A stretch of 64,000 nt of DNA from Streptomyces atroolivaceus. Lineage in GTDB: Bacteria; Actinomycetota; Actinomycetes; Streptomycetales; Streptomycetaceae. The DNA lies in NCBI RefSeq assembly GCF_000717025.1, contig NZ_JNXG01000008.1, forward strand, positions 186,001-250,000, given 5' to 3'. This document shows, in pieces, positions 1 to 8,528 of the stretch (positions within the stretch are counted from its first letter, which is position 1; the number at the start of each line of letters is the position of its first letter). The notes below the pieces were generated by a model, which worked only from the letters and a program-made list of their open reading frames with translations, was not told the DNA's origin and made no database searches. Made by a program: the position numbers and the translations under genes.

Positions 1-719
1 TCCTGGTCGCCCAGGTGCGGCAGATCGTCTATCTGCTGCCTGCCGGCGGCGGGAATCGGCACCGGGAGGCCGTCCGCGATGCGGCGCGCCGCGGAGCGCG
101 CGTCGGGCTCCCAGGCGTCGGCACCCAGCCGGCGTGCGTGCCTGCCGTCGGACCCGAACGCCGCACCGCCGGCCAGTACGGGTACCCCCACCGCCTGGCA
201 TGCGGTGATCGCCGCGTGAGCCGTGGGCAGCCGGGTGGGGATCGAGGAGGAGAGCGCGACCACGTCCGCACCGTGGTTGTGCAGGTGCCCGATGAGGTGC
301 GGCGTGGGCACCTGTGCCCCGAGGAAGTCGACCTGCCATCCGCGCAGGGTGAGGACCTCGGCCAGCAGACGCGCAGGGAGCACGTGCCATTCCTGGTCCA
401 CGCACGCCACGGTGACCCGGCCCCGCCACGGCTCGGTGCGTCCGGCGGGGTGGTGGGCCAGCGCGGCGATGACCCGCTCGGCGATGGCGCTCGCCGCGTG
501 TTCCTGCGCCACGCTGAGGCGGTTGGCCGCCCATTCGGTGCCGACCCGTTCCTGCACGGGGGCGATGACGTCCAGCAGCGCGGTCTCCGCGTCGATTCCG
601 TCGTCCAGCGCGGTGAAGACCACTTCGGCGGCCGCGTGTTCGTCCCGGTCGGTCACCGCGGCCCACAGCCGGTCCTGGAGGCCGCGCACCCGGGGCGCGG
701 CAGGAGTGTGAGTGCTCAT
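1..719 (-). CDS. Cobalamin (B12)-binding domain protein, 3' end off the window
   Basis: About 239 codons are present and the 3' end lies beyond the left edge. The protein begins MSTHTPAAPRV. Residues 15-95 are helical and resemble the cap domain that precedes B12-binding domains. Residues 100-215 form a Rossmann-like B12-binding fold: DQEWHVLPARL (108-118) places H112 where the cobalt-ligating histidine of DxHxxG/ExHxxG proteins lies, and LRGWQVDFLGAQVPTPHL and LAGGAAFG are also typical. No enzymatic domain is visible, so a sensory or regulatory role is inferred. The ATG overlaps the TGA of the upstream phosphatase gene (ATGA), so the two are translationally coupled. A CarH-type photoreceptor role is possible, but no DNA-binding domain is seen in the visible part. 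Confidence 0.85.
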   Translation of the reverse strand, partial: MSTHTPAAPRVRGLQDRLWAAVTDRDEHAAAEVVFTALDDGIDAETALLDVIAPVQERVGTEWAANRLSVAQEHAASAIAERVIAALAHHPAGRTEPWRGRVTVACVDQEWHVLPARLLAEVLTLRGWQVDFLGAQVPTPHLIGHLHNHGADVVALSSSIPTRLPTAHAAITACQAVGVPVLAGGAAFGSDGRHARRLGADAWEPDARSAARRIADGLPVPIPAAGRQQIDDLPHLGDQ

Positions 720-2398
720 GCCGTGTACCTGCCCCGGGTGTGGCCGTCCACCGCGCTCAGATGCGTGGTCAGCGGGGCGGTGATCGCGACGAGGGCCATG
801 TCGTCGTGCCGGCCGTCGTGCAGCCACTGGGACGCGAGCATCTGGACACGCTCGACCACGGCCGTGCCCGGCATGCCGGCGCACTCCCCGAGGGCCCGCA
901 TCAGCCGCTCCTCACCGTACAGTTCGTCGCCGAGGGGCCCGCCGCGTGCCTCGGTGACGCCGTCGGTGTAGAGCAGGCACGTCTCGCCCGGACGGAGGTC
1001 GGTCTCCACGGTGCGGACCTCGATGTGGGGCAGCGCCCCGACCAGGGTCCCCCGGGTCTCGATCTCCTCGACACGGCCGTCGTTGCGGATCACCAGGGGG
1101 GCGGGGTGCCCCGCCGACGTGAGGCGCAGGCGCACCCGGTTCTCCTTGCGCCGGACCGAAGCGAGCACCAGGGTCGCGAAGCGGGTGTGGTGCGAGTTGA
1201 GGAGCGCCCCGTTGAGCAGCCGCAGCATCCGCTCGTGGTCGCCCGCCATCGGTGTCAGCGCCTGCAGCGTGTTGCGGATCTTTCCGGTGAGGACGGCTGC
1301 GTCCAGGCCCTTTCCGCACACGTCGCCGAGGACCGCCAGGGACGGGTCGTCAGGTGTGCTGCCGGGGTGTACGTCGTAGAAGTCGCCGCCCACCCGGTCC
1401 CGCGCCGCGGCGGGCTGATAGCCGCCGGCGAACTCCACCCCGTTCACCCGGTCCAGCCGGGGCGGCAGCAGGTCCCGCATCAGGGTGCGGGTTATGTCGC
1501 TCTGCTCCGCGTACAGCCGCGCCGCGGACAGGGCCGCACCGGCCCGTGCGGCGAACAGCCGGGCGAAGACCTCTTCGCTCTCGTTGAACTCGGTGGTCCC
1601 GGTGCTGCGCAGCAGGACCAGGACGCCGGCCGGGACCCCGTGGCCCGGCAGAGGGGTGACGGCGGCCGAGCCCACGGTGCCGGTGAATCCCTCGGGGATG
1701 AGCCAGTCGGGCAGTGCGGCGGGGTCGATCCACCGGGACGGGACGGGCGGGAAGCCCTGCAGCGCCTCGCTCAGGCCGGGGACCTGGACGGGGTCCGCCG
1801 TCACCGTCCCGCGGACCGCCGCCCCGCCTCCGACCGCGTACGCCATGGGGAGCTGCCGGCCCGCCGCGGGCATGATGACGACGGCGGCCTCGGCGAGGTG
1901 CTGGGAGGCGAGCTGGGCGGTGACCTGCATGCAGCGATCGGTGTTCAGCGACGCCAGCAGTACGTTCGACGCCTCGGCCAGGAAGGCGGTTCGCTCCCGT
2001 TCCGAGGCGAGTTCCTCCTCGACGAGGAGGCGGCCGGTGTCGTCGACCAGCCACCACGCCACGTCACCGTCCTGGTGGGGGACCGGGTGGGCCTCGAAGT
2101 TCCGGGCACCGATCCGGCCCCGGAAGGCGGGGCGGGCTGCGGGAAGGGGGTGGTCACCGAGCGGGCGGCCGGTCGGGTGCGTCGTCTCCTGATGGGCCCG
2201 TGCCAGCCACGGCGGCACGGTCTCCGACAGCGCGCCGCCCTGAGCCGCGTCCTCCAGGAGCGCGGTGGCGGCCGGGTTGAGGTCGACGACCGTGCCCGTC
2301 CTGTCGACGACGATCACGGCGTAGGGGGCGGAGCCCCACCGGTCGGACTGCGGAAGCTGCTGAGTTCTCGAATCGATCTGTTCCTTCTGACGGGCCAT
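716..2398 (-). CDS. PAS-GAF-PP2C (SpoIIE-type) protein phosphatase
   Basis: About 560 aa from the start MARQKEQIDSR. In order: a PAS domain (about 20-130, with SAPYAVIVVDRTGTVVDLNP), a GAF-like domain (about 145-310), and a PP2C/SpoIIE serine phosphatase domain (about 330-550) carrying GGDFYDV, GDVCGKGLDAA, SAGHPAP and LYTDGVTEARG. These supply the metal-binding aspartates. Such proteins usually dephosphorylate anti-anti-sigma factors in partner-switching systems, in the cytosol. No anti-sigma partner lies next to it here. The downstream cobalamin-binding gene overlaps by 4 nt, suggesting that B12 binding modulates the phosphatase. Upstream in-frame codons do not look like protein, so the ATG at 2398 is preferred; the ribosome-binding site is weak and a GTG about 40 nt further upstream is an alternative. 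Confidence 0.88.
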   Translation of the reverse strand: MARQKEQIDSRTQQLPQSDRWGSAPYAVIVVDRTGTVVDLNPAATALLEDAAQGGALSETVPPWLARAHQETTHPTGRPLGDHPLPAARPAFRGRIGARNFEAHPVPHQDGDVAWWLVDDTGRLLVEEELASERERTAFLAEASNVLLASLNTDRCMQVTAQLASQHLAEAAVVIMPAAGRQLPMAYAVGGGAAVRGTVTADPVQVPGLSEALQGFPPVPSRWIDPAALPDWLIPEGFTGTVGSAAVTPLPGHGVPAGVLVLLRSTGTTEFNESEEVFARLFAARAGAALSAARLYAEQSDITRTLMRDLLPPRLDRVNGVEFAGGYQPAAARDRVGGDFYDVHPGSTPDDPSLAVLGDVCGKGLDAAVLTGKIRNTLQALTPMAGDHERMLRLLNGALLNSHHTRFATLVLASVRRKENRVRLRLTSAGHPAPLVIRNDGRVEEIETRGTLVGALPHIEVRTVETDLRPGETCLLYTDGVTEARGGPLGDELYGEERLMRALGECAGMPGTAVVERVQMLASQWLHDGRHDDMALVAITAPLTTHLSAVDGHTRGRYTA

Positions 2399-2462
2399 GA
2401 GGGGGGACCCGCCTACGGCGAGTCGCACCACCTTCCAACTGGACGAAAATTGCTTTCCCTTC

Positions 2463-2475
2463 GGCAACCATTGCC
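2463..2475. promoter_or_regulatory. Short palindrome upstream of the phosphatase gene
   Basis: GGCAA-CCA-TTGCC lies about 65 bp upstream of the phosphatase start, in the only AT-richer stretch of the interval. It is a possible operator; no protein can be assigned to it. Confidence 0.3.
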
Positions 2476-2660
2476 CAGCGGGGGAGCGGATGGCAACCCA
2501 CCCCCTCGTACCGGGGAGGCCCCGGGGGGACGGGCACACAGCCCCCACCGCGAACCTTCACGAGCGGCACACATCTCGGGCGGGCCGGGCCACCCCGGCT
2601 CCGCCCGGCGGGATCCGCCGGGCGGACGGGCCCCTCACGTCGCTTCCTGGCGGCCTGTCG

Positions 2661-2691
2661 CGACCGCGCCCGAGGCGCTCGGGCGCGGTCG
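2661..2691 (-). terminator. Hairpin terminator downstream of the TIGR03086 gene
   Basis: A perfect 14-bp stem (arms 2661-2674 and 2678-2691) with a 3-nt loop and no T-run, as is usual in Streptomyces. It lies about 110 bp past the stop codon of the TIGR03086 gene. The rest of the 2399-2803 interval holds no gene I can support. Confidence 0.65.
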
Positions 2692-2803
2692 TGACGGGCG
2701 AGTGTGAGGTATCCGACGGCGCGGATCACCGTGACGACCGTCACCGCGATCCCGTGGCCGAGGAGTGATCTCCAGCCGCACCCGGCCGGCCACACCGCCG
2801 CCG

Positions 2804-3376
2804 TCAGCGGCGGGGCGGACGCCAGCCGGGATCGCGGCCCGTGACGGCCAGCACCCGCTCGAAGGCCGTAGCCCCGGGCGCCACGGGGAACGGCTCGCCG
2901 AACACCTTCATCTCCCGGGCCTGCGGGGCCATGGCGGCCAAGCCCGGCTCCAGCTCCGCGACCACGACAGGGTCGGGCACGAAGTCCTGGCCCGTCGCCC
3001 GGGCCAGGTCCCAGGCATGCACGGTCAGGTCCCCCAGCACCATGAGCCCCACCGTTCTGGCCGGCATCTGCATGCCCCCGGTCGTCCCTTCCTCCGCGCC
3101 GGGCGCGGCCCAGGCCTTCACCAGCAGCGCCGTCTCGTCGTCGAACCGGCCGCGCCAGTCCCCCGTGACGACGTCCTCCGTGCGGCTGAAGTCGGTGGAC
3201 CCCTTGGCCGCCAGGGCCCGGAAGTTCTCGATCACGAGAAGGAGGTGGTTCAGCAAGGCCCGGACGTCGTACTCGCTGCACGGTGTGGCGAGGGCCAGCT
3301 GGTCGTCTTCGACGCCCCGCACGACGGGGACCGCCCGCGCGGCTGCTCCTTCGAGGAGTTCACTGATCGTCTTCAT
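2804..3376 (-). CDS. TIGR03086 family metal-binding protein (DinB/mycothiol-isomerase-like fold)
   Basis: 190 aa, the usual length for this four-helix family related to mycothiol-dependent maleylpyruvate isomerase and DinB. It starts MKTISELLEGAAARAVPVVRG and has the characteristic LATPCSEYDVRALLNHLL, whose histidine is a likely metal ligand. DLTVHAWDLARATGQDF follows near residues 135-150, supplying another conserved histidine. The substrate is unknown; family members are presumed to be metal- and perhaps mycothiol-dependent enzymes. It is divergent from the AraC-type regulator with 82 bp between them, which suggests local control. Confidence 0.85.
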   Translation of the reverse strand: MKTISELLEGAAARAVPVVRGVEDDQLALATPCSEYDVRALLNHLLLVIENFRALAAKGSTDFSRTEDVVTGDWRGRFDDETALLVKAWAAPGAEEGTTGGMQMPARTVGLMVLGDLTVHAWDLARATGQDFVPDPVVVAELEPGLAAMAPQAREMKVFGEPFPVAPGATAFERVLAVTGRDPGWRPPRR

Positions 3377-3458
3377 GCCTCCGACGATGCCCCCCGCAGG
3401 ACACGGCGTCTTGAAGAAACACGACAGCGGCGGCTCGCGCGCGCCCTAAGATCCCGCC

Positions 3459-4295
3459 ATGGCCGGATCCGGACGCGAGACACGGGGCATCGTCGACGCC
3501 CCTGACCTGTTCACCCGCGTCCACTTCCGCCTCCGCGACCCCGCCCCCGCGCTGCGGGCCCACGTCGAGCACTACTGGCTGATCGACTGGGACCTGTCCG
3601 AGCCCTACACCTCGCACGTGGTGCCGCACCCGAGCGTCCACCTGGTCTTCCAGCGGACGGAGCCGGGCGGTGAACGGGAGCGGGCCGGCTCCGCCGAGGT
3701 CTACGGCGTCGTGCAGGGCCTGTTCAGCCGGCGGCTGGAGGGCAGGGGCCGGGTGTGCGGCGTGAAGTTCAGGCCCGGGGCCTTCCGGCCGTTCGCCCCG
3801 GACCGGCCCGTGTCGGAGTGGACCGGCCGCCGGGTCCCGGCCGACGAGGCTCTGGCCGTCGCCGGGCACGGGCCCTCCGCGTCGGCGACGGCGCGGACGG
3901 TGCTCGACCCTGCCGACGAGGACGCCCGCGTCGGAGCACTGGACTCGTACCTGGTGCCGCTCCTCCCTCCTCCGGACCCCCAGGCGCGACTCGCCACCGA
4001 GCTCGCCGAACTCGCGCGCACGGACCGCTCGCTGCTGCGGGTCGACGCCCTCGCCCGCGCGGGTGGTCTGTCCGTGCGCTCGCTGCAGCGCCTGTTCTCC
4101 GCCTATGTGGGAGTCGGGCCCAAGTGGGTCATCCTCCGCCACCGCATCCACGAGGCGCTGCAGCGCGCCGGGACGGACCCGGAGCCCGACTGGGCGGAGC
4201 TCGCCGCCGATCTCGGCTACAGCGACCAGGCACACCTGGTCAGGGACTTCACGGCCACGGTGGGGGTACCCCCGACCGCCTTCGCGCAGCACTGA
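3459..4295 (+). CDS. AraC-family transcriptional regulator
   Basis: 278 aa. The N-terminal half (about 20-170, with HYWLIDWDLS, VPHPSVHLVFQ and GVKFRPGAFRPF) matches the ligand or dimerisation domain that precedes AraC-type HTHs in actinobacteria (DUF6597-like). The C-terminal 100 residues form two helix-turn-helices: LLRVDALARAGGLSVRSLQR, and DWAELAADLGYSDQAHLVRD followed by FTATVGVPPTAF. It probably regulates the divergent TIGR03086 gene and itself through the 82-bp shared upstream region. The effector is unknown. Confidence 0.88.
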   Translation: MAGSGRETRGIVDAPDLFTRVHFRLRDPAPALRAHVEHYWLIDWDLSEPYTSHVVPHPSVHLVFQRTEPGGERERAGSAEVYGVVQGLFSRRLEGRGRVCGVKFRPGAFRPFAPDRPVSEWTGRRVPADEALAVAGHGPSASATARTVLDPADEDARVGALDSYLVPLLPPPDPQARLATELAELARTDRSLLRVDALARAGGLSVRSLQRLFSAYVGVGPKWVILRHRIHEALQRAGTDPEPDWAELAADLGYSDQAHLVRDFTATVGVPPTAFAQH

Positions 4296-4474
4296 CGCCC
4301 CCGCCACCGGCGCGGCCCCTGCCCCGGTGTGCCGCGCGTGGCGTTCCCGGCCGGAGGGCGACGGGCCCTCGGCGGCCCCCCGCCCTCCGGCAACGCGCCG
4401 GGGCGGGCCGTCACCGAGCCGCGGCAGCCGGAAACCTGTCGCTGCAGCGCCCGGCGGGGTGGCATCCTGACCGG

Positions 4475-5224
4475 GTGAACGGACCCGAGATCACCGTCGA
4501 AGTAGCGCCGGAACTGCGGCTCTTCGTCGCACACGACCGCCGCCGTGGGCGCACCTCCGTCACCACGGACGGTTCGTCGACCCTCGGACACGTCGTCGAG
4601 TCCCTCGGCGTGCCGCTCACCGAGGCCGGGCAGCTCCTGGTCGACGGCCGCCCCGTGCCCGTGTCACACATCCCCGGCGCGGGGGAACTGGTCGAGGTAC
4701 GGGCGGTGCGACGCCCCCAGCAGGTCCCCGGCGCACCGCTGCGCTTCCTGCTCGACGTCCATCTCGGCACCCTCGCCCGGCGGTTGCGGCTCCTGGGCGT
4801 GGACGCGGCGTACGAGAGCGAGGACATCGGCGACCCGGCGCTCGCCACCCTCTCGGCGGAGCAGCGACGCGTCATGCTCTCCCGCGACCGGGGGCTGCTC
4901 CGGCGCAGGGAGATCTGGGCGGGGGCGTACGTCTACAGCGACCGGCCCGACGAGCAGCTCCGCGACGTGCTGGGCCGCTTCGCCCCCGCACTCGCGCCGT
5001 GGACCCGCTGCACCGCCTGCAACGGGGAACTGACGGAGGCGGACAAGGACTCCGTGAGCGCCCGCCTGGAGCAGGGCACGCAGGCGTCGTACGACGTGTT
5101 CGCGCAGTGCACCGCCTGCGGCCGGGTGTACTGGAGGGGCGCCCACCACGCCCGCCTGGAAGCCGTCGTCGCGGAGGCGGTGCGCGACTTCGGCGGAGCG
5201 GGGAGCCAGGCGCCGACGGCCTGA
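4475..5224 (+). CDS. Mut7-C RNase-domain protein with N-terminal ubiquitin-like domain
   Basis: 249 aa from the GTG of VNGPEITVEVAPELR. Residues 1-85 form a ThiS/MoaD-like ubiquitin-type domain. Residues 90-240 match the Mut7-C RNase domain (PIN-like): FLLDVHLGTLARRLRLLG, YESEDIGD and MLSRDRGLLRRRE supply the acidic residues. A zinc ribbon made of two CTAC motifs (CTACNGEL and CTACGRVYW) is near the C terminus. Family members are predicted RNases or toxin-like nucleases; no cognate antitoxin is adjacent. The stop codon is followed by about 100 nt before the YnfA gene. Confidence 0.88.
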   Translation: MNGPEITVEVAPELRLFVAHDRRRGRTSVTTDGSSTLGHVVESLGVPLTEAGQLLVDGRPVPVSHIPGAGELVEVRAVRRPQQVPGAPLRFLLDVHLGTLARRLRLLGVDAAYESEDIGDPALATLSAEQRRVMLSRDRGLLRRREIWAGAYVYSDRPDEQLRDVLGRFAPALAPWTRCTACNGELTEADKDSVSARLEQGTQASYDVFAQCTACGRVYWRGAHHARLEAVVAEAVRDFGGAGSQAPTA

Positions 5225-5323
5225 CGGGCCCTCCCCGCCCGCCCGGCACGCTCCCCGCCGCGGCCCGCACACGCAGCCGGGCCTCCGCGCTGTTCCCCCG
5301 CACCCGCGTGACACCCTGGCCGC

Positions 5324-5659
5324 ATGCTCGTCGCCCGTTCCGTCGCCCTCTTCGTCGTCGCCGCGCTCTTCGAGATCGGGGGCGCCTGGCTCGTCTGGCA
5401 GGGCGTGCGGGAGCACCGCGGCTGGATCTGGATCGGCGCGGGCGTCATCGCCCTCGGCGCGTACGGCTTCGTGGCCACCCTCCAGCCGGACGGTGACTTC
5501 GGCCGCATCCTGGCGGCGTACGGCGGGGTGTTCGTCGCCGGTTCGATCGCCTGGGGCGTGGTCGCCGACGGGTACCGGCCCGACCGCTGGGACGTGACCG
5601 GCGCACTGGTCTGCCTGGCCGGCATGGCGTTGATCATGTACGCCCCCCGTAACCACTGA
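5324..5659 (+). CDS. YnfA family (UPF0060) small membrane protein
   Basis: 111 aa with four transmembrane helices, the standard size of the YnfA/UPF0060 family related to small multidrug-resistance transporters. Family signatures are [19 protein letters not shown] in helix 1 and [19 protein letters not shown] in helix 3. It starts at ATG 5324 and is followed after about 60 nt by the SDR gene. The transport substrate is unproven in this family. Confidence 0.92.
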   Translation: MLVARSVALFVVAALFEIGGAWLVWQGVREHRGWIWIGAGVIALGAYGFVATLQPDGDFGRILAAYGGVFVAGSIAWGVVADGYRPDRWDVTGALVCLAGMALIMYAPRNH

Positions 5660-5721
5660 ACCCGCGCCGGGAACGCCCGCCTATCCTGGCCGCGTACCGA
5701 TCAGCCGCCCGAGGAGTTCGT

Positions 5722-6480
5722 ATGGCCGCCACCCCCATCGCCGTCATCACCGGCGCGAGCAGCGGCATCGGCGCCGCGACCGCCAGGCAGCTGGCCGCAG
5801 CCGGATACCGCGTGGTGCTCACCGCACGCCGCAAGGACCGCATAGAGACACTGGCCGCCGAGCTCACCGAAGCGGGCCACCAGGCAGCGGCCTACGCCCT
5901 GGACGTCACCGACCGCGCGGCGGTCGACGAGTTCGCCACCGCGTTCCGGTCCCTGGCCGTCCTCGTCAACAACGCGGGCGGCGCACTGGGCGCGGACCCC
6001 GTCGCCACGGGCGACCCCGCGGACTGGCGCCAGATGTACGAGACCAACGTCATCGGCACCCTCAACGTCACCCAGGCCCTGCTCCCCGCCCTCACCGCGA
6101 GCGGGGACGGCACGATCGTGGTCCTGTCCTCGACGGCCGGTCTCTCCACCTACGAGGGCGGTGGCGGTTACGTCGCCGCCAAGCACGGCGAGCACGTCCT
6201 GGCGGAGACCCTGCGCCTGGAGATCGTCGGCACCCCGGTCCGCGTGATCGAGGTCGCGCCCGGCATGGTCAAGACCGAGGAGTTCGCCACCACCCGCTTC
6301 CGGGGTGACACCGAGAAGGCCGCCAAGGTCTACGCGGGTGTGGACGCCCCGCTCTCCGCCGACGACGTGGCCGACACGATCACCTGGGCGGTCACCCGCC
6401 CCAGCCACGTCAACATCGACCTCCTGGTGGTCCGCCCCCGCGCCCAGGCCTCCAACTCCAAGGTCCACCGCACACTCTGA
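5722..6480 (+). CDS. SDR family NADP-dependent oxidoreductase
   Basis: 252 aa classical short-chain dehydrogenase. The nucleotide-binding TGASSGIG is at residues 10-17, NNAGG at about 91, SS at about 137-138 and the catalytic YVAAK (YxxxK) at about 152-156. The overall pattern resembles the YdfG serine/3-hydroxy-acid dehydrogenase group, so a cytosolic oxidation of a small hydroxy acid or carbonyl is likely. The start has an upstream GAGGAG-type ribosome-binding site, and a strong hairpin follows the stop. Confidence 0.92.
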   Translation: MAATPIAVITGASSGIGAATARQLAAAGYRVVLTARRKDRIETLAAELTEAGHQAAAYALDVTDRAAVDEFATAFRSLAVLVNNAGGALGADPVATGDPADWRQMYETNVIGTLNVTQALLPALTASGDGTIVVLSSTAGLSTYEGGGGYVAAKHGEHVLAETLRLEIVGTPVRVIEVAPGMVKTEEFATTRFRGDTEKAAKVYAGVDAPLSADDVADTITWAVTRPSHVNIDLLVVRPRAQASNSKVHRTL

Positions 6481-6504
6481 AGGCCGGCCCGCCCCGGCTG
6501 ACGA

Positions 6505-6556
6505 CGCGCGCGAGCCCCGGACCTCCACCGCGAGGGGGTGCCGGGGCTCGCGCGCG
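6505..6556 (+). terminator. Strong hairpin terminator after the SDR gene
   Basis: A perfect 16-bp GC-rich stem (6505-6520 with 6541-6556) and a 20-nt loop, beginning 25 nt after the SDR stop codon. Confidence 0.75.
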
Positions 6557-6796
6557 TACGGATCCGGCGGCCCGGCAGGGCCTCGTCGCGACGGCCGGGC
6601 GGGCCCCACGGACCGTGAGCGGCCCCTCCTACCCGCTGCCGGGCCCGCCCGCACCCCCGGCACGGACCGGATCGGCCATATGGATGCGGCCGCCTCGCGC
6701 GCGGTACCGGGCCCCTGTGTTGTGGACACGGAAGTGTGCCCGGCACCGGTCGACCGCGGCCCCGGGCGCCCAGTCACCGAGAGGGAAGGCCGGAGC

Positions 6797-8425
6797 ATGC
6801 CCATACAACCCCTGCGCGGATTCATAGCGGGTCGGCGACGTCACGCCGCGGTCATCGCCGCGGTGATGACCTGTTCGGCGGTACTGACCGGGCAGGACCG
6901 CGTCACGGCCGACGGTGCGTCCACCCCTTCCGTGCCCGCCCCGAAGCTGGACTGGACGTCCTGCGTGCAGGGCAGCCCCTTCGACTGCGCGACCGCGCAG
7001 GTGCCGCTGGACTACACGAGACCAGGTGGCCGCACCATCGAGCTGGCCGTCGTCAGACGGAAGGCCACCGGTCCCGGACGGCGCATGGGCACCCTGTTCT
7101 TCAACCCGGGCGGCCCCGGCGGGCCCGGGACGGTGCAGATGCCGCAGAACTACGAGTTCTTCCCGCGTGAGGTGCGGGAACGGTTCGACATCGTCAGCTG
7201 GGATCCCCGCGGCGTCGGCAGCAGCACCGCCGTGAACTGCTTCGCGAGTCCGCAGGAGGCCGCCGGCTGGAACGCGGGCAAAGCGGCCGGCTTCCCGGTG
7301 GGCGAGGAGGAGCGGGCGGCCTTCGTCGCCGCGTACGAGGATCTGGCGCGGCGCTGTCAGCAGCGGGACCCCGGACTCCTGAGCCACGTGTCGACCGCCG
7401 ACACCGCTCGCGACCTCGACCAGCTCCGCCGTGCTGTGGGCGAGCGGCAGGTCAACTACTACGGGATCTCCTACGGCACGATCCTGGGCGCCACCTACGC
7501 CAACCTCTTCCCCGACAAGGTCCGGGCCATGACCCTCGACAGCAACATCGGCCCGGACGCCTGGACGAACGACGGGGCCGACGACGCCCGGCTCACGACG
7601 TTCCTGCGCGTGGGGTCGGACCGCAGCGCGGCCGCGACCCTGGACGAGTTCCTCGAGCTCTGCGGTTCGGCCCCCACCGCCCGGTGCGCCTTCTCGGCCG
7701 GCTCCCCGGAAGCCACCCGGGACAAGTTCGGCCGGCTGACGCAGCGGCTCCGGGAGGAGCCCGTGGACACGTGGACCTACGCCCGGACGGTCGCCGACGC
7801 GGTGAACGCCCTCTACCTCGTCAGCGGGTGGGCGGACCTCGCCGCCCGGCTGGAGGCCCTGTGGCACGGCCGGACCCCGGAGACGGCGCCGTTCCCGCCC
7901 GCTCCACCGGTACCGGATCCGAATCCGTACCTGGGCGAGGAGCAGGCCGCCGCCGTGCTCTGCGGTGACAGCCCCAACCCGCGCGAGGCCGCCGGCTACC
8001 AGGCGCTGGAGGAGGCCGCCGCAGTCCGGGCGGGCGACAGCGGGCGCTTCTGGACCTGGGCGGCCGCGGGGTGCGCCACCTGGCCCGCCTCCCCCGACCG
8101 CTACACAGGCCCCTGGGACAGGCCGACCGCGAACCCCGTCCTCGTGGTCGGCACCACGTACGACCCCTCGACCGCCTACCCGAACTCGCGCGCCATGACC
8201 GATGCCCTGGCGGACGCCCGCCTGCTCACCAACGAGGGATACGGGCACACCGCCCTGCTCAACCCCAGCAGCTGCGTACAGGAGTACGAGAGCCGCTACT
8301 TCGTCGACGGCACGCTCCCGCCGGCCGGGACGACGTGCCGCCAGGACACGCCCCCCTTCTCCGCCCCCCGGCCGAGCGGCGGCGTCGCGGCCGGCGGCGG
8401 CGGAACGGCCGCCGCCGTCTCCTGA
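6797..8425 (+). CDS. Secreted alpha/beta hydrolase, tripeptidyl aminopeptidase-like
   Basis: 542 aa from ATG 6797, which has a GGAAGG ribosome-binding site. An N-terminal signal peptide (RRRHAAVIAAVMTCSAVLTG) points to export. The nucleophile elbow YYGISYGTILG carries the GxSxG serine, LVVGTTYDPSTAYP holds the probable catalytic Asp and NEGYGHTALLNPSSCVQEY the His. FFNPGGPGGPG is the oxyanion-hole region. The TAP-like C-terminal domain and total length match SlpD/SlpE/Tap-type proteases, which clip tripeptides or proline-containing peptides outside the cell. The upstream interval 6557-6796 has no other gene. Confidence 0.9.
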   Translation: MPIQPLRGFIAGRRRHAAVIAAVMTCSAVLTGQDRVTADGASTPSVPAPKLDWTSCVQGSPFDCATAQVPLDYTRPGGRTIELAVVRRKATGPGRRMGTLFFNPGGPGGPGTVQMPQNYEFFPREVRERFDIVSWDPRGVGSSTAVNCFASPQEAAGWNAGKAAGFPVGEEERAAFVAAYEDLARRCQQRDPGLLSHVSTADTARDLDQLRRAVGERQVNYYGISYGTILGATYANLFPDKVRAMTLDSNIGPDAWTNDGADDARLTTFLRVGSDRSAAATLDEFLELCGSAPTARCAFSAGSPEATRDKFGRLTQRLREEPVDTWTYARTVADAVNALYLVSGWADLAARLEALWHGRTPETAPFPPAPPVPDPNPYLGEEQAAAVLCGDSPNPREAAGYQALEEAAAVRAGDSGRFWTWAAAGCATWPASPDRYTGPWDRPTANPVLVVGTTYDPSTAYPNSRAMTDALADARLLTNEGYGHTALLNPSSCVQEYESRYFVDGTLPPAGTTCRQDTPPFSAPRPSGGVAAGGGGTAAAVS

Positions 8426-8472
8426 TCCCCGCGGCCACCGGCTCACAGCGCACAGCGCACGCTCACAGCGAC

Positions 8473-8510
8473 CGGCAGGCCCCGGACCGAGACCGGTCCG
8501 GGGCCTGCCG
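8473..8510. terminator. Bidirectional hairpin between converging genes
   Basis: A perfect 16-bp stem (8473-8488 with 8495-8510) and a 6-nt loop, between the converging hydrolase and rtcB genes. It can serve both. Confidence 0.75.
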
Positions 8511-8528
8511 CTCACGTGGTGCCCGGCC

